From Oscillospiraceae bacterium (GTDB taxonomy: Bacteria > Bacillota > Clostridia > Oscillospirales > Ruminococcaceae), in NCBI GenBank assembly GCA_017396665.1, contig JAFQLH010000005.1:18619-82618 (forward strand): a stretch of DNA of 64,000 nt. Direction: 5' to 3'. The number at the start of each line of letters is the position of its first letter. Position 1 is the first letter of the stretch. A program made the position numbers and the translations under genes. The notes below the pieces were generated by a model. That model was given only the letters and a program-made list of their open reading frames with translations, was not told the origin of the DNA and searched no databases. Shown piece after piece: positions 6,985 to 15,505 of the stretch.

Positions 6985-9177
6985 ATGGGAATATATTATA
7001 ATGAAAAAGCGTCTCTTTTCAGACTTGATGCAAAGGACACAAGCTACATTCTGAAAATTGCGTCATGCGGTTATCCTGCACACGTTTATTTCGGAAAGAG
7101 GCTTCCTGATGAAGACCTTACATATCTTCTGAGACTTGACGAGAATCCGTTCACACCTGAAACAAACAACCGTGACAAGGCTTGCTACCACGACACACTT
7201 CCGTTTGAATATCCTAGCTTTGGCACAGGTGATTACAGAGAGCCTGCCTTCAAGATACTTGACGAAAACGGCTGTTCGACCTGCTCTCTCACATATGTTT
7301 CACATAGGATATACGGCGGAAAGCCGAAGCTTGAGGGCTTGCCTGCTACCTTCGCTGAGGAAAACGAGGCTACAACTCTTGAGCTTTACTGCGAGGACAA
7401 GGCAAGCGGACTTCAGATAGTTCTTGTATACACTGCATTTGAAGAGCTTGACGTTATCACAAGAAGCGTAAGATTTGAAAACAAGGGCGAAAATGCTGTA
7501 TATCTTACGAGGGCATTTTCAACCTGCGTTGAGTTTGACGACTGCAATTACGACATGATAACCTTAAACGGCTCATGGGCAAGAGAGCGACACATTGAGC
7601 GTGCTCCTCTTCACCACGGAAAACAGCTTATTGACTCTATGCGTGGCGAATCCTCACATCAGAACAATCCGTTTGTTGCACTTGTTTCACACAATGCGAC
7701 AGAGCAGATTGGCGAGGCTTACGGCTTTAACTTTGTATATTCGGGAAACTTCTTTGCACAGGCTGAGGTAACACAGCACAAGAAGGCACGCTTCCTTATG
7801 GGTATAAACAGCCTTGACTTCTCATGGCTTTTAGAGAAGGGCGAAAGCTTTGTTGCACCTGAGGTTGTAATGGTCTACTCTGACGAGGGTATCGGAAAGA
7901 TGTCGAGAACCTTCCACGACCTTTACAGACAGCATCTTATAAGAGGTCAGTACAAAGACAAGCGACGCCCTATTCTCATCAACAACTGGGAAGCTACATA
8001 CTTTAACTTCAACACTCAGAAGCTTATCGACATTGCAAAGGAAGCTTCAAAACTCGGAATTGAGATGCTTGTAATGGATGACGGCTGGTTCGGTCACAGA
8101 GATTCAGACAACAGCTCGCTGGGCGACTGGTTTGTATATGAAAAGAAGCTTGAGGGCGGACTCAAGAACCTTGTAGACGAGGTAAACAAGCTGGGTATGA
8201 AGTTCGGTATCTGGTTTGAGCCTGAGATGATTTCGCCTGACTCAGAGCTTTTCAAGGCACATCCTGAGTGGGCTATTCAGGTTAAGGGCAGAGAGCTTAC
8301 ACTTTGCAGAGAGCAATATGTTCTTGACTATTCAAGAGAGGATGTAAGGGATTACGTTCACTCTATGATGAAGGACATTCTTGATAACGCTAACATTGAA
8401 TACATCAAGTGGGATATGAACCGCCAGCTCACAGAGGTCGGTTCACAGACACTTCCGAAGAACAGACAGAGAGAGCTGTGGCACAGATATGTTCTTGGCG
8501 TATACGACCTTATGGAGCGTATCACAAGCGAGTATCCGCACATTCTTCTTGAAAACTGTTCGGGCGGCGGTGCGAGATTTGACCCGGGTATGCTTTACTA
8601 CTCACCGCAAATCTGGTGCTCAGATGACACAGACGCTATTGAAAGACTCAAGATTCAGCACGGCACTTCTATCTGCTATCCTTGTTCGGCAATGGGTGCA
8701 CACGTTTCAGACTGCCCTAACCACACTGTCGGCAGAAGCACTCCGTTTTCCACAAGAGGTCACGTTGCTATGGTGGGAACCTTCGGCTACGAGCTTGACG
8801 TTACAAAAATTCCGCAGGCAGACAGGGATGCTATTCCGGGACAGATTGCAGAGTTCAACAAGTACAACACACTTGTCCGCACAGGCGACCACTACCGCAT
8901 AGGAAACGTATTCGAGGACAACACCTGGGATGCGTGGATGTTTGTTTCAAAGGACAAGTCAGAGGCGCTGTTTGAGTTTATCCAGGTGCTTGGCAGACCT
9001 AACGAGCGTTCACGCAGAATAAAGCTTTGCGGTCTTTGTCCTGAAAAATACTACTACGAAGAATCAAACCCTGAGCTTAAGCTGTCGGGTGCGGCACTTA
9101 TGAATGCAGGTATCAACATCGGCAACATCTGGGGCGACTACCAGAGCAGGATTCTTCACTTTATTGAGGCGAAATAA
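6985..9177 (+). CDS. Alpha-galactosidase, GH36
   Basis: A 730-residue enzyme without signal peptide, so it acts in the cytoplasm on imported galactosides (melibiose, raffinose or galactomannan oligosaccharides). It has the N-terminal beta-supersandwich and central barrel of GH36. Recognisable motifs are VMDDGWFGHRD, the nucleophile Asp477 in IKWDMNRQ, ENCSGGGARFDPGM, and the acid/base Asp547/548 in WCSDDTDA. Spacing and length resemble the characterised tetrameric clostridial and Geobacillus enzymes. The start at ATG 6985 has AAAGGGG upstream and lies 35 bp past the -10. It is first in an operon with the GH74 gene (24-bp gap). An operator-like palindrome upstream suggests sugar control. Confidence 0.95.
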   Translation: MGIYYNEKASLFRLDAKDTSYILKIASCGYPAHVYFGKRLPDEDLTYLLRLDENPFTPETNNRDKACYHDTLPFEYPSFGTGDYREPAFKILDENGCSTCSLTYVSHRIYGGKPKLEGLPATFAEENEATTLELYCEDKASGLQIVLVYTAFEELDVITRSVRFENKGENAVYLTRAFSTCVEFDDCNYDMITLNGSWARERHIERAPLHHGKQLIDSMRGESSHQNNPFVALVSHNATEQIGEAYGFNFVYSGNFFAQAEVTQHKKARFLMGINSLDFSWLLEKGESFVAPEVVMVYSDEGIGKMSRTFHDLYRQHLIRGQYKDKRRPILINNWEATYFNFNTQKLIDIAKEASKLGIEMLVMDDGWFGHRDSDNSSLGDWFVYEKKLEGGLKNLVDEVNKLGMKFGIWFEPEMISPDSELFKAHPEWAIQVKGRELTLCREQYVLDYSREDVRDYVHSMMKDILDNANIEYIKWDMNRQLTEVGSQTLPKNRQRELWHRYVLGVYDLMERITSEYPHILLENCSGGGARFDPGMLYYSPQIWCSDDTDAIERLKIQHGTSICYPCSAMGAHVSDCPNHTVGRSTPFSTRGHVAMVGTFGYELDVTKIPQADRDAIPGQIAEFNKYNTLVRTGDHYRIGNVFEDNTWDAWMFVSKDKSEALFEFIQVLGRPNERSRRIKLCGLCPEKYYYEESNPELKLSGAALMNAGINIGNIWGDYQSRILHFIEAK

Positions 9178-9201
9178 CTACACATACAGGAGGTACACTT
9201 T

Positions 9202-11433
9202 ATGAAAAAGAGCAAGCTTCTGGCAGTTTGCACGGCGGCTGTAATAGGTCTTGGCTGTATGGCAGGCTGTTCAAAGGATGACTCATCGTCAGACAGCGGT
9301 GAGGACAAGACGGTTTACTACAACGCAGAGGATATTGACACAGGCTGGACATGGGGCAACGCACAGATTGTCGGCGGAGGATTCATTCCGGGAATTGTCT
9401 ACAATCAGACTGAGGAAAACGTTCTGTATGCACGTACTGACATGTGCGGTGCTTACCGCTGGAACGCAGAGACCTCAAGATGGGACTGTATCACAGACTG
9501 CATCGGCGCTGAGGACTGGAACTTAAACGGAATTGAATCTATTGCTACTGACCCTGTTGAGCCAAGCAGAGTGTATATGGCTTGCGGTACATACAGCAGT
9601 CAGGGCAACGGTGCTATATTTGTTTCTGAGGACTACGGCTCAAACTGGGTCAAGGTAGACCTGCCGTTCGGTCTTGGTGGAAACGAGGTCGGCAGAGGCG
9701 CAGGCGAAAGACTTGTTGTTGACCCTAACGACAACAGCATTATTTACTTCGGAACAAGAACTCAGGGTCTTTACCGCTCAACTGACTACGGCATGACATG
9801 GGAGCCTGTTGAGTCGTTCCCGACAAAAGGTAACTACAACAGCGACGGCTATCAGCTCGGTCTTACATGGGTAGCGTTTGATAAAACAAGCTCTTCCAAG
9901 GGCGAGGCTACAAAGACAATCTTTGTCGGAGCAGGTCTTGCGGGCGAGGACAACGTATTCAGAAGTGACGACGGCGGTGAAACATGGACAGCGGTTGCAG
10001 GCTCAAACCCCAACCTTGAGCACTCCATGTATCCGCAGCAGGGCAAGATTTCAAATGGCTCTCTCTACGTAACATACGCAAACGGCTCATTCCCTAACCA
10101 AGTTTCGATGGGCTGTGTATACAAGATTGATATTGCTACAAACGAGGTCAAGGACATAACTCCGGGCAAGCATCCGTTCTGCGGTCTTGACGTAAACGGA
10201 GATATGGTTGTTGTATCAACTGTATGTCACTGGTCACCTGAAGACAACATCTACGTTTCATACGACGGCGGCGAAACATGGAACGGCTTCTGGGACTGGG
10301 ACACAGGCGAAAAGAACTACGAGATGGACGTATCGAATGCGCCTTGGCTTTACTGGCACGGCGAGCTGAAGCTTGGCTGGTGGACATCGGCTGTTGCGAT
10401 AAATCCGTCTGACACAAACGAGCTCCTTTACGGCACGGGTGCTACAATCTACGGAACAAAGAACCTTTCCGCTGTAAAGGACGGCACTGTAAAGATTGAA
10501 GTTATGGCAATGGGTATTGAGGAATGTGCGATGTTTGACATTGTATCGCCTTCCGACCCTGACGGTCCTGAGATATACACAATCCTCGGTGACCTTTACG
10601 GCTTCAGACACGATGATGTAACAAAGCCACCGCAGGAGCATTTCGGTGACTTCCCTGCTACAAGCCTTGCGGTTGCAGATGATGCGGCAGAGTTTGTTGT
10701 AAGAGCTACCTCATCCGGTGACAAGCCTGTTATATACAGCAAGGATTCGGGCAAGACCTGGACATACGTTTCTACACTTCCTGAGGGAATCGGAAACGAT
10801 GCAGGCGGACAGGTTGTTATGTCCTGCGACGGCTCTACAATTCTCTGGCAGCCCGGAACTGCGGGCACAAGTGCTTACCGCACAGGCGACTTCGGAGACA
10901 CCTGGGAGATGTGCGAGGGACTTCCTATAAACGCAAAGCTTCTTGCTGACGGAGTAAATCCTGACACCTTCTACGCTACCTACGACGGAACCTTCTATAT
11001 TTCTACCGACGCAGGAAAGACATTCAGCGTGCTTACAACCTTCCTCATCTCAAGCTTTGACTGGGTTGCAAACAACGATGTTGAAGGAGAGGTATGGCTT
11101 GGTATAAGCGGCGGCGGTGTATGGAAGCTTGATGTTGCAAATAAGGCTGTTGAAAAGACAGCGGGCAACTGCACACAGGCTGACGCAATCGGTCTTGGCA
11201 AGGCGGCTGACGGACAGACACAGATGGCTATATACATTCTCGGCGAGGCAAACGGCGAGGGCTGGGGCGTATACCAGTCCATCGACGGCGGTGCTACCTG
11301 GAAGAAGCTCAACGATGACACTGAGCGTTGGGGAAATGTAAACAAGTGCATAAGCGGCGACCCTAAGGTTTACGGCAGAGTTTACATCTCGACAAACGGA
11401 AGAGGCATCATCATGGGCAACGAAAACAAGTAA
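9202..11433 (+). CDS. Lipoprotein xyloglucanase, GH74
   Basis: A 743-residue protein with a lipoprotein signal peptide (lipobox MAGC, Cys23), anchored outside the cell. From about residue 45 it consists of two seven-bladed beta-propellers built from BNR-type repeats such as SEDYGSNW, STDYGMTW, SDDGGETW and SIDGGATW. The GH74 signature ENVLYARTDMCGAYRWN is clear, with Asp80 in the position of one catalytic Asp; most relatives have Gly where this one has Cys82. GH74 enzymes cut the glucan backbone of xyloglucan. No dockerin or carbohydrate-binding module is visible. A strong terminator follows. Confidence 0.93.
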   Translation: MKKSKLLAVCTAAVIGLGCMAGCSKDDSSSDSGEDKTVYYNAEDIDTGWTWGNAQIVGGGFIPGIVYNQTEENVLYARTDMCGAYRWNAETSRWDCITDCIGAEDWNLNGIESIATDPVEPSRVYMACGTYSSQGNGAIFVSEDYGSNWVKVDLPFGLGGNEVGRGAGERLVVDPNDNSIIYFGTRTQGLYRSTDYGMTWEPVESFPTKGNYNSDGYQLGLTWVAFDKTSSSKGEATKTIFVGAGLAGEDNVFRSDDGGETWTAVAGSNPNLEHSMYPQQGKISNGSLYVTYANGSFPNQVSMGCVYKIDIATNEVKDITPGKHPFCGLDVNGDMVVVSTVCHWSPEDNIYVSYDGGETWNGFWDWDTGEKNYEMDVSNAPWLYWHGELKLGWWTSAVAINPSDTNELLYGTGATIYGTKNLSAVKDGTVKIEVMAMGIEECAMFDIVSPSDPDGPEIYTILGDLYGFRHDDVTKPPQEHFGDFPATSLAVADDAAEFVVRATSSGDKPVIYSKDSGKTWTYVSTLPEGIGNDAGGQVVMSCDGSTILWQPGTAGTSAYRTGDFGDTWEMCEGLPINAKLLADGVNPDTFYATYDGTFYISTDAGKTFSVLTTFLISSFDWVANNDVEGEVWLGISGGGVWKLDVANKAVEKTAGNCTQADAIGLGKAADGQTQMAIYILGEANGEGWGVYQSIDGGATWKKLNDDTERWGNVNKCISGDPKVYGRVYISTNGRGIIMGNENK

Positions 11434-11445
11434 TCAAAAAACTCA

Positions 11446-11477
11446 CTCCGCAAGGGATATTCCCCTGCGGAGTTTTT
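11446..11477 (+). terminator. Intrinsic terminator of the GH36-GH74 operon
   Basis: CTCCGCAAGGG and CCCCTGCGGAG form an 11-pair stem with one mismatch around a short AT loop, followed by five T (11473-11477). Confidence 0.92.
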
Positions 11478-11492
11478 ATGTTGGATACGGTA

Positions 11493-11521
11493 TTGCAAAT
11501 AGTTATAGTTTGTGGTATATT
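11493..11521 (+). promoter_or_regulatory. Sigma-A promoter of the acyltransferase gene
   Basis: TTGCAA (11493-11498), a 17-bp spacer ending in TGTGG, and TATATT (11516-11521). The predicted transcript starts near 11528, so the in-frame TTG at 11510 cannot be the translation start. Confidence 0.8.
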
Positions 11522-11557
11522 ATTAGAAACGATAAAATATTCAAAGGGGGTAATAGT

Positions 11558-12634
11558 ACGCAAGCTCAGAAACGAAACAATCTGATAGATGTACTCAAGT
11601 GTGCCGCTTGCTTTGCGGTAATTCTCCTGCACTTTTCGACCCACGAGTTTGAACAGAGGGGTGTTCTCCTGCAGACTGCAATAGGACGCTGTGCGGTGCC
11701 GATATTCTTTATGATTTCGGGATACTTTGCAAGTCTCAAGCCTATTGAGAAACAGGCAAAGGGCTTTCTCAAGGGTGCTGTAAGAATGGCTGTATACTAC
11801 GTTATATTTGAGGTTATTCTATACTTCCTGCACGGTCTTGCAAGAGAGCTCACAGACAAGGACAGAACCTTCGCAACGCTCGATTTCAGCTTCCGCAGGA
11901 TAAAGGAATTCTTCTTGTTCAACGAGCCGTTTTTTGCAACATATCTGTGGTATCTGCTCTCTTATATGTACTGCCTTATAATTTACGCTGTTGCGGTAAA
12001 GATAAAGCCTCTTATGAAGCTCATTGCGATTGCGACGCCTTTCCTTCTTATCGGCTACATCGCACTCGGAAGATACAGCGTAATCTTCTTTGACAAAGGT
12101 CTTGACCTTATATACTCGAGAAACTTTTTATTTGCGGCACTTCCGATGTTCACGGTTGGCTACTACATTAACAAGATAAAGCGGCCTGTCAAATCGGATG
12201 CGGGGATGCTGTTCCTTATAGGAATAAGCTTGTTCCTGCTGTACTGCGAGGCTCTCTCCTTCCTCAGAAGTCCGTCTATTGACAGTGGCAGAAACAACTA
12301 CTTTATGAATCTTATTGTCGCATTCCTTGTAACAAAGCTTGCGACATCGACAGAGAGAAACACGACCTCTGACAATCCGCTTGCTGTAATAGGCAGAAAG
12401 TACTCACTCTACATTTACCTTCTTCAATATGTAGCAAACGAGCTTCTAAAGGTAATCTTCTTCTACACTAAGCGTTATCCATTCGGAAAGCTTATGTACA
12501 ACTTCTACGGCTTTGCAAAGCCTGTTATGGTATTTGCAGCAGCTCTGCTCCTCTCGATGCTTGCATACAGGATTGAGAGGCTGATAGTATCACTCATATC
12601 AAAGAAATCAGACAAGCCTCAGAAGGCGGCTTAA
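11558..12634 (+). CDS. Acyltransferase 3 family membrane protein (apparent ACG start)
   Basis: About 358 residues with ten hydrophobic segments. The N-terminus NNLIDVLKCAACFAVILLHF carries the His typical of acyltransferase family 3, and PIFFMISGYF is a second family signature. Such proteins O-acetylate or O-acylate surface polysaccharides or wall polymers. An excellent AAAGGGGG site at 11543-11550 is followed, 7 nt later and in frame, by ACG rather than ATG. No ATG, GTG or TTG lies between the promoter and the conserved N-terminus. Either a rare ACG start is used or an ATG has mutated or been misread. The gene is monocistronic between its promoter and a terminator. Confidence 0.82.
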   Translation, partial: TQAQKRNNLIDVLKCAACFAVILLHFSTHEFEQRGVLLQTAIGRCAVPIFFMISGYFASLKPIEKQAKGFLKGAVRMAVYYVIFEVILYFLHGLARELTDKDRTFATLDFSFRRIKEFFLFNEPFFATYLWYLLSYMYCLIIYAVAVKIKPLMKLIAIATPFLLIGYIALGRYSVIFFDKGLDLIYSRNFLFAALPMFTVGYYINKIKRPVKSDAGMLFLIGISLFLLYCEALSFLRSPSIDSGRNNYFMNLIVAFLVTKLATSTERNTTSDNPLAVIGRKYSLYIYLLQYVANELLKVIFFYTKRYPFGKLMYNFYGFAKPVMVFAAALLLSMLAYRIERLIVSLISKKSDKPQKAA

Positions 12635-12654
12635 ATCAGGTTCAGACACAAAAT

Positions 12655-12698
12655 AACGGTTCAAGGTTTAATCATAATCCGATTTACCTTGAACCGTT
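12655..12698. terminator. Bidirectional terminator
   Basis: A 13-bp perfect inverted repeat (AACGGTTCAAGGT at 12655-12667, its complement at 12686-12698) is followed by TTATTTTA on the plus strand. It sits between the convergent acyltransferase and calcium ATPase genes. Confidence 0.88.
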
Positions 12699-12719
12699 TT
12701 ATTTTACCTGCTACTGCGG

Positions 12720-15362
12720 TTATTCAGCACTTCCCATTTTGCGCTGTACAGCCTTGATTATCTCTATAACAGGGATAATTGTAACTGCTATACCCATAGC
12801 TGCAAAGTACTCTGCAACGCTGATTGCTGTGAAGCCGAATGCATTTCTGAGGAACGGAACGAACAATACTGCTGTTGTAGAAACGAGCGAGAATATCATT
12901 GAACCCCAGAGAACCCAGTTGTTGCTTCTGATTGAGAAGGATGACTTTCTGCGTGAACGCATATTGAATGAGTGGAACACTTCTGTCATGGAGAGTGCGA
13001 GGAATGCCATTGTCATACCGTCAGGGCTCTGTGCGATTTCCCACTTTCCCGACTCCATGAAGTGACCTACGAAATATGCTGAAAGTGTAATGATTGTAAC
13101 GAGTATGCCCTGGATAAGAACGTCTACACCGAGTCCGCCTGAGAACACGCCTTCGTCGGCACTTCTCGGCTTACGCTTCATGATGTCCTTTTCAGCCTTT
13201 TCCATACCGAGCGCAAGTGCCGGCAGGCAGTCTGTTACGAGGTTAATCCAGAGGAGGTGTACAGGCTTTAAGATTGTAAAGCCCATAAGCGTTGCGAAGA
13301 AAATTGAGAGAACCTCAGAGAGATTTGATGAAAGCAGGAACTGGATTGACTTTCTGATGTTGTCGTAGATTCTTCTGCCTTCCTCTACTGCTGAGATGAT
13401 TGTTGCGAAGTTGTCGTCGGCAAGAACCATATCGGCAACGTTCTTGGTAACGTCTGTACCTGTGATTCCCATTCCGACACCGATATCCGCATTCTTGATA
13501 GAAGGAGCGTCGTTTACTCCGTCACCCGTCATAGCGGTAATCTTGCCCTTTTCCTGCCAAGCCTTTACGATTCTTACCTTATGCTCAGGCTGTACTCTTG
13601 CATAAACAGAATACTGAGTAATCTTTTCGCTGAGCTCTTCGTCAGAGATTTCGTTAAGCTCTGCACCTGTGATTGCCTGTGAAGCATCGGTAATAATTCC
13701 GAGCTCCTTAGCTATAGCAACGGCGGTATCCTTATGGTCGCCTGTAATCATAATAGGTCTTACGCCTGCTGCCTTACACTCTACGATAGCAGCCTTTACC
13801 TCAGGTCTTACAGGGTCAATCATACCGGTAAGTCCGACATAGCAAAGGTCCTGCTCAAGATATGTGTCGGAGAAGTCTGTCGGAGCTTCCTCCCAGCTTC
13901 TCATAGCGAGTGCGAGGACTCTGAGGGCTCTGTCAGCCATATCCTTGTTTGCTCTTAAAATCTGAGCCTTTATCTGGTCTGTGAGCTCAACTGTTTCGCC
14001 GTCGATGAGCGCCTTTGTACAACGTCTTAATATCTCGTCGGGAGCACCCTTTGTATACTGTGTGATGACACCCTGAGCGTCCTTATGGACAGTTGTCATC
14101 ATCTTTCTCATTGAGTCAAACGGAGCTTCGCCGAGTCTTGGGTAAGCGAGCTTTTCCTCGTTCTTTGGCATACCTAGCTTGTTTGCGTAGTTTACGAGTG
14201 CACACTCGGTAGGTTCACCGATTGCCTCATTCTTATCTAAATCGAGGTCTGCGTCGGAGCACAGCGACATACCTCTTGCGAGAAGCTGTTCGTCACAGCC
14301 GTAGTGCTCTACGACAGTCATCTTGTTCTGTGTGAGAGTACCTGTCTTATCAGAGCAGATAATCTGTGCACAGCCGAGAGTTTCAACCGCTGTAAGCTTT
14401 CTGATAACTGCGTTTCTCTTTGACATATTAGTAACGCCGATAGAGAGAACGATAGTTACAACTGTTGCAAGTCCTTCAGGGATTGCTGCAACTGCAAGGC
14501 TTACCGCTACCATAAATGTATCAATAAGAGTATGCTTTGAGATATCAGGGTATGCTCTTATAAGGTTTACTGCAAAGATTACTGCACAGATGCCGAGAAC
14601 GAGGAATGTGAGAATCTTTGAGAGCTGGGCGAGCTTTCTTTGGAGAGGGGTATCGTTGTCCTGAGCCTTTGTGAGAGCGTCGGCAATCTTACCCATTTCG
14701 GTATCCATACCTGTTGCAACGACAACTGCCACGCCTCTGCCGTAAACAACCGTACTGCCCATATACGCCATATTCTTTCTGTCGCCGAGCGGTACGTCCT
14801 TACCGTCTGCGGCGAGCGCTTCCTCGCACTTTGTAACAGGGACAGATTCACCTGTGAGGGCAGCTTCCTCAATCTTGAGGCTTGCGCACTCTATAATTCT
14901 GCAGTCGGCAGGAACGCTGTCGCCTGCTTCGAGGATTACGATATCTCCCGGTACAAGCTCTTCGCTGTGGACTGTAATCTGCTTTCCGTCACGCAGGACC
15001 TTCGAGGTTGCTGCGGCAATTTCCTGCAGAGCTTCGATAGCCGCTTCCGCTTTACTTTCCTGTACTACACCGAGGACAGAGTTTATGATTACAACCGCCA
15101 TAATGATAATTACATCGGCGAATGACTCTCCCTCATATGCTGCTGTTATTCCTGAAACAATTGCTGCTACGATAAGGATAATTATCATAGGGTCTGCAAT
15201 CTGCTCTAGGAATCTTCTCAGCAGTGTTTTCTTTTTTCCCTCTGCGAGCTTGTTCTTGCCATACTTCTGAAGTCTTGCCTGCGCTTCCTGCGAGGTCATA
15301 CCTTCACGCTTTGCATCATACTCGCCGAGCACTTCCCGGGTGCTCTTAAGATACTCCTGCAT
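12720..15362 (-). CDS. P-type calcium-transporting ATPase (PII type)
   Basis: An 880-residue cation pump. It has the N-terminal cation-ATPase domain, an actuator domain with the LTGESVP loop, the membrane PEGL motif (AAIPEGLATVV) typical of calcium pumps, and the phosphorylation site SDKTGTLT. It also has the nucleotide-binding segment KGAPDEIL, the hinge MTGDGVNDAPSIK, and about ten membrane helices. It should export Ca2+ at the cost of ATP. The start is ATG 15362, 7 nt after GGAGG. It has its own strong promoter and a ~100-nt leader holding a terminator-like hairpin (15381-15421). A second paralogue lies at 26259-28868. Confidence 0.94.
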   Translation of the reverse strand: MQEYLKSTREVLGEYDAKREGMTSQEAQARLQKYGKNKLAEGKKKTLLRRFLEQIADPMIIILIVAAIVSGITAAYEGESFADVIIIMAVVIINSVLGVVQESKAEAAIEALQEIAAATSKVLRDGKQITVHSEELVPGDIVILEAGDSVPADCRIIECASLKIEEAALTGESVPVTKCEEALAADGKDVPLGDRKNMAYMGSTVVYGRGVAVVVATGMDTEMGKIADALTKAQDNDTPLQRKLAQLSKILTFLVLGICAVIFAVNLIRAYPDISKHTLIDTFMVAVSLAVAAIPEGLATVVTIVLSIGVTNMSKRNAVIRKLTAVETLGCAQIICSDKTGTLTQNKMTVVEHYGCDEQLLARGMSLCSDADLDLDKNEAIGEPTECALVNYANKLGMPKNEEKLAYPRLGEAPFDSMRKMMTTVHKDAQGVITQYTKGAPDEILRRCTKALIDGETVELTDQIKAQILRANKDMADRALRVLALAMRSWEEAPTDFSDTYLEQDLCYVGLTGMIDPVRPEVKAAIVECKAAGVRPIMITGDHKDTAVAIAKELGIITDASQAITGAELNEISDEELSEKITQYSVYARVQPEHKVRIVKAWQEKGKITAMTGDGVNDAPSIKNADIGVGMGITGTDVTKNVADMVLADDNFATIISAVEEGRRIYDNIRKSIQFLLSSNLSEVLSIFFATLMGFTILKPVHLLWINLVTDCLPALALGMEKAEKDIMKRKPRSADEGVFSGGLGVDVLIQGILVTIITLSAYFVGHFMESGKWEIAQSPDGMTMAFLALSMTEVFHSFNMRSRRKSSFSIRSNNWVLWGSMIFSLVSTTAVLFVPFLRNAFGFTAISVAEYFAAMGIAVTIIPVIEIIKAVQRKMGSAE

Positions 15363-15380
15363 ATACTTACCTCCGTCAGA

Positions 15381-15421
15381 TATAAAAATAAAGCTCATAT
15401 ACAGAAAACCCGTATATGAGC
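15381..15421 (-). terminator. Attenuator-like hairpin in the Ca-ATPase leader
   Basis: On the minus strand a perfect 10-bp stem (GCTCATATAC / GTATATGAGC, 9-nt loop) is followed by TTTATTTTTATA. It lies between the promoter and the ribosome site of the ATPase gene, so it would end transcription before the gene. An upstream leader segment TATAGAGC (15458-15451) can pair with the 5' arm with one bulge, giving a possible antiterminator. Confidence 0.65.
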
Positions 15422-15470
15422 ATCATTACATTATAATTTGATAAATGACTGCTCTATATCAACAGCAGTT

Positions 15471-15499
15471 ATTATACCACAGCTCCGCCAAAATGTCAA
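15471..15499 (-). promoter_or_regulatory. Consensus sigma-A promoter of the Ca-ATPase gene
   Basis: On the minus strand TTGACA (15499-15494), a 17-bp spacer ending TGTGG, TATAAT (15476-15471). Just downstream, ACTGCT and AGCAGT (15469-15448) form an inverted repeat around the expected transcription start, a possible operator. Confidence 0.88.
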
Positions 15500-15505
15500 G
15501 GACAT

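Noticed and set aside
15381-15470. yybP-ykoY manganese riboswitch in the Ca-ATPase leader
   Set aside because: The conserved loops of that class are absent; only a terminator and possible antiterminator can be seen.
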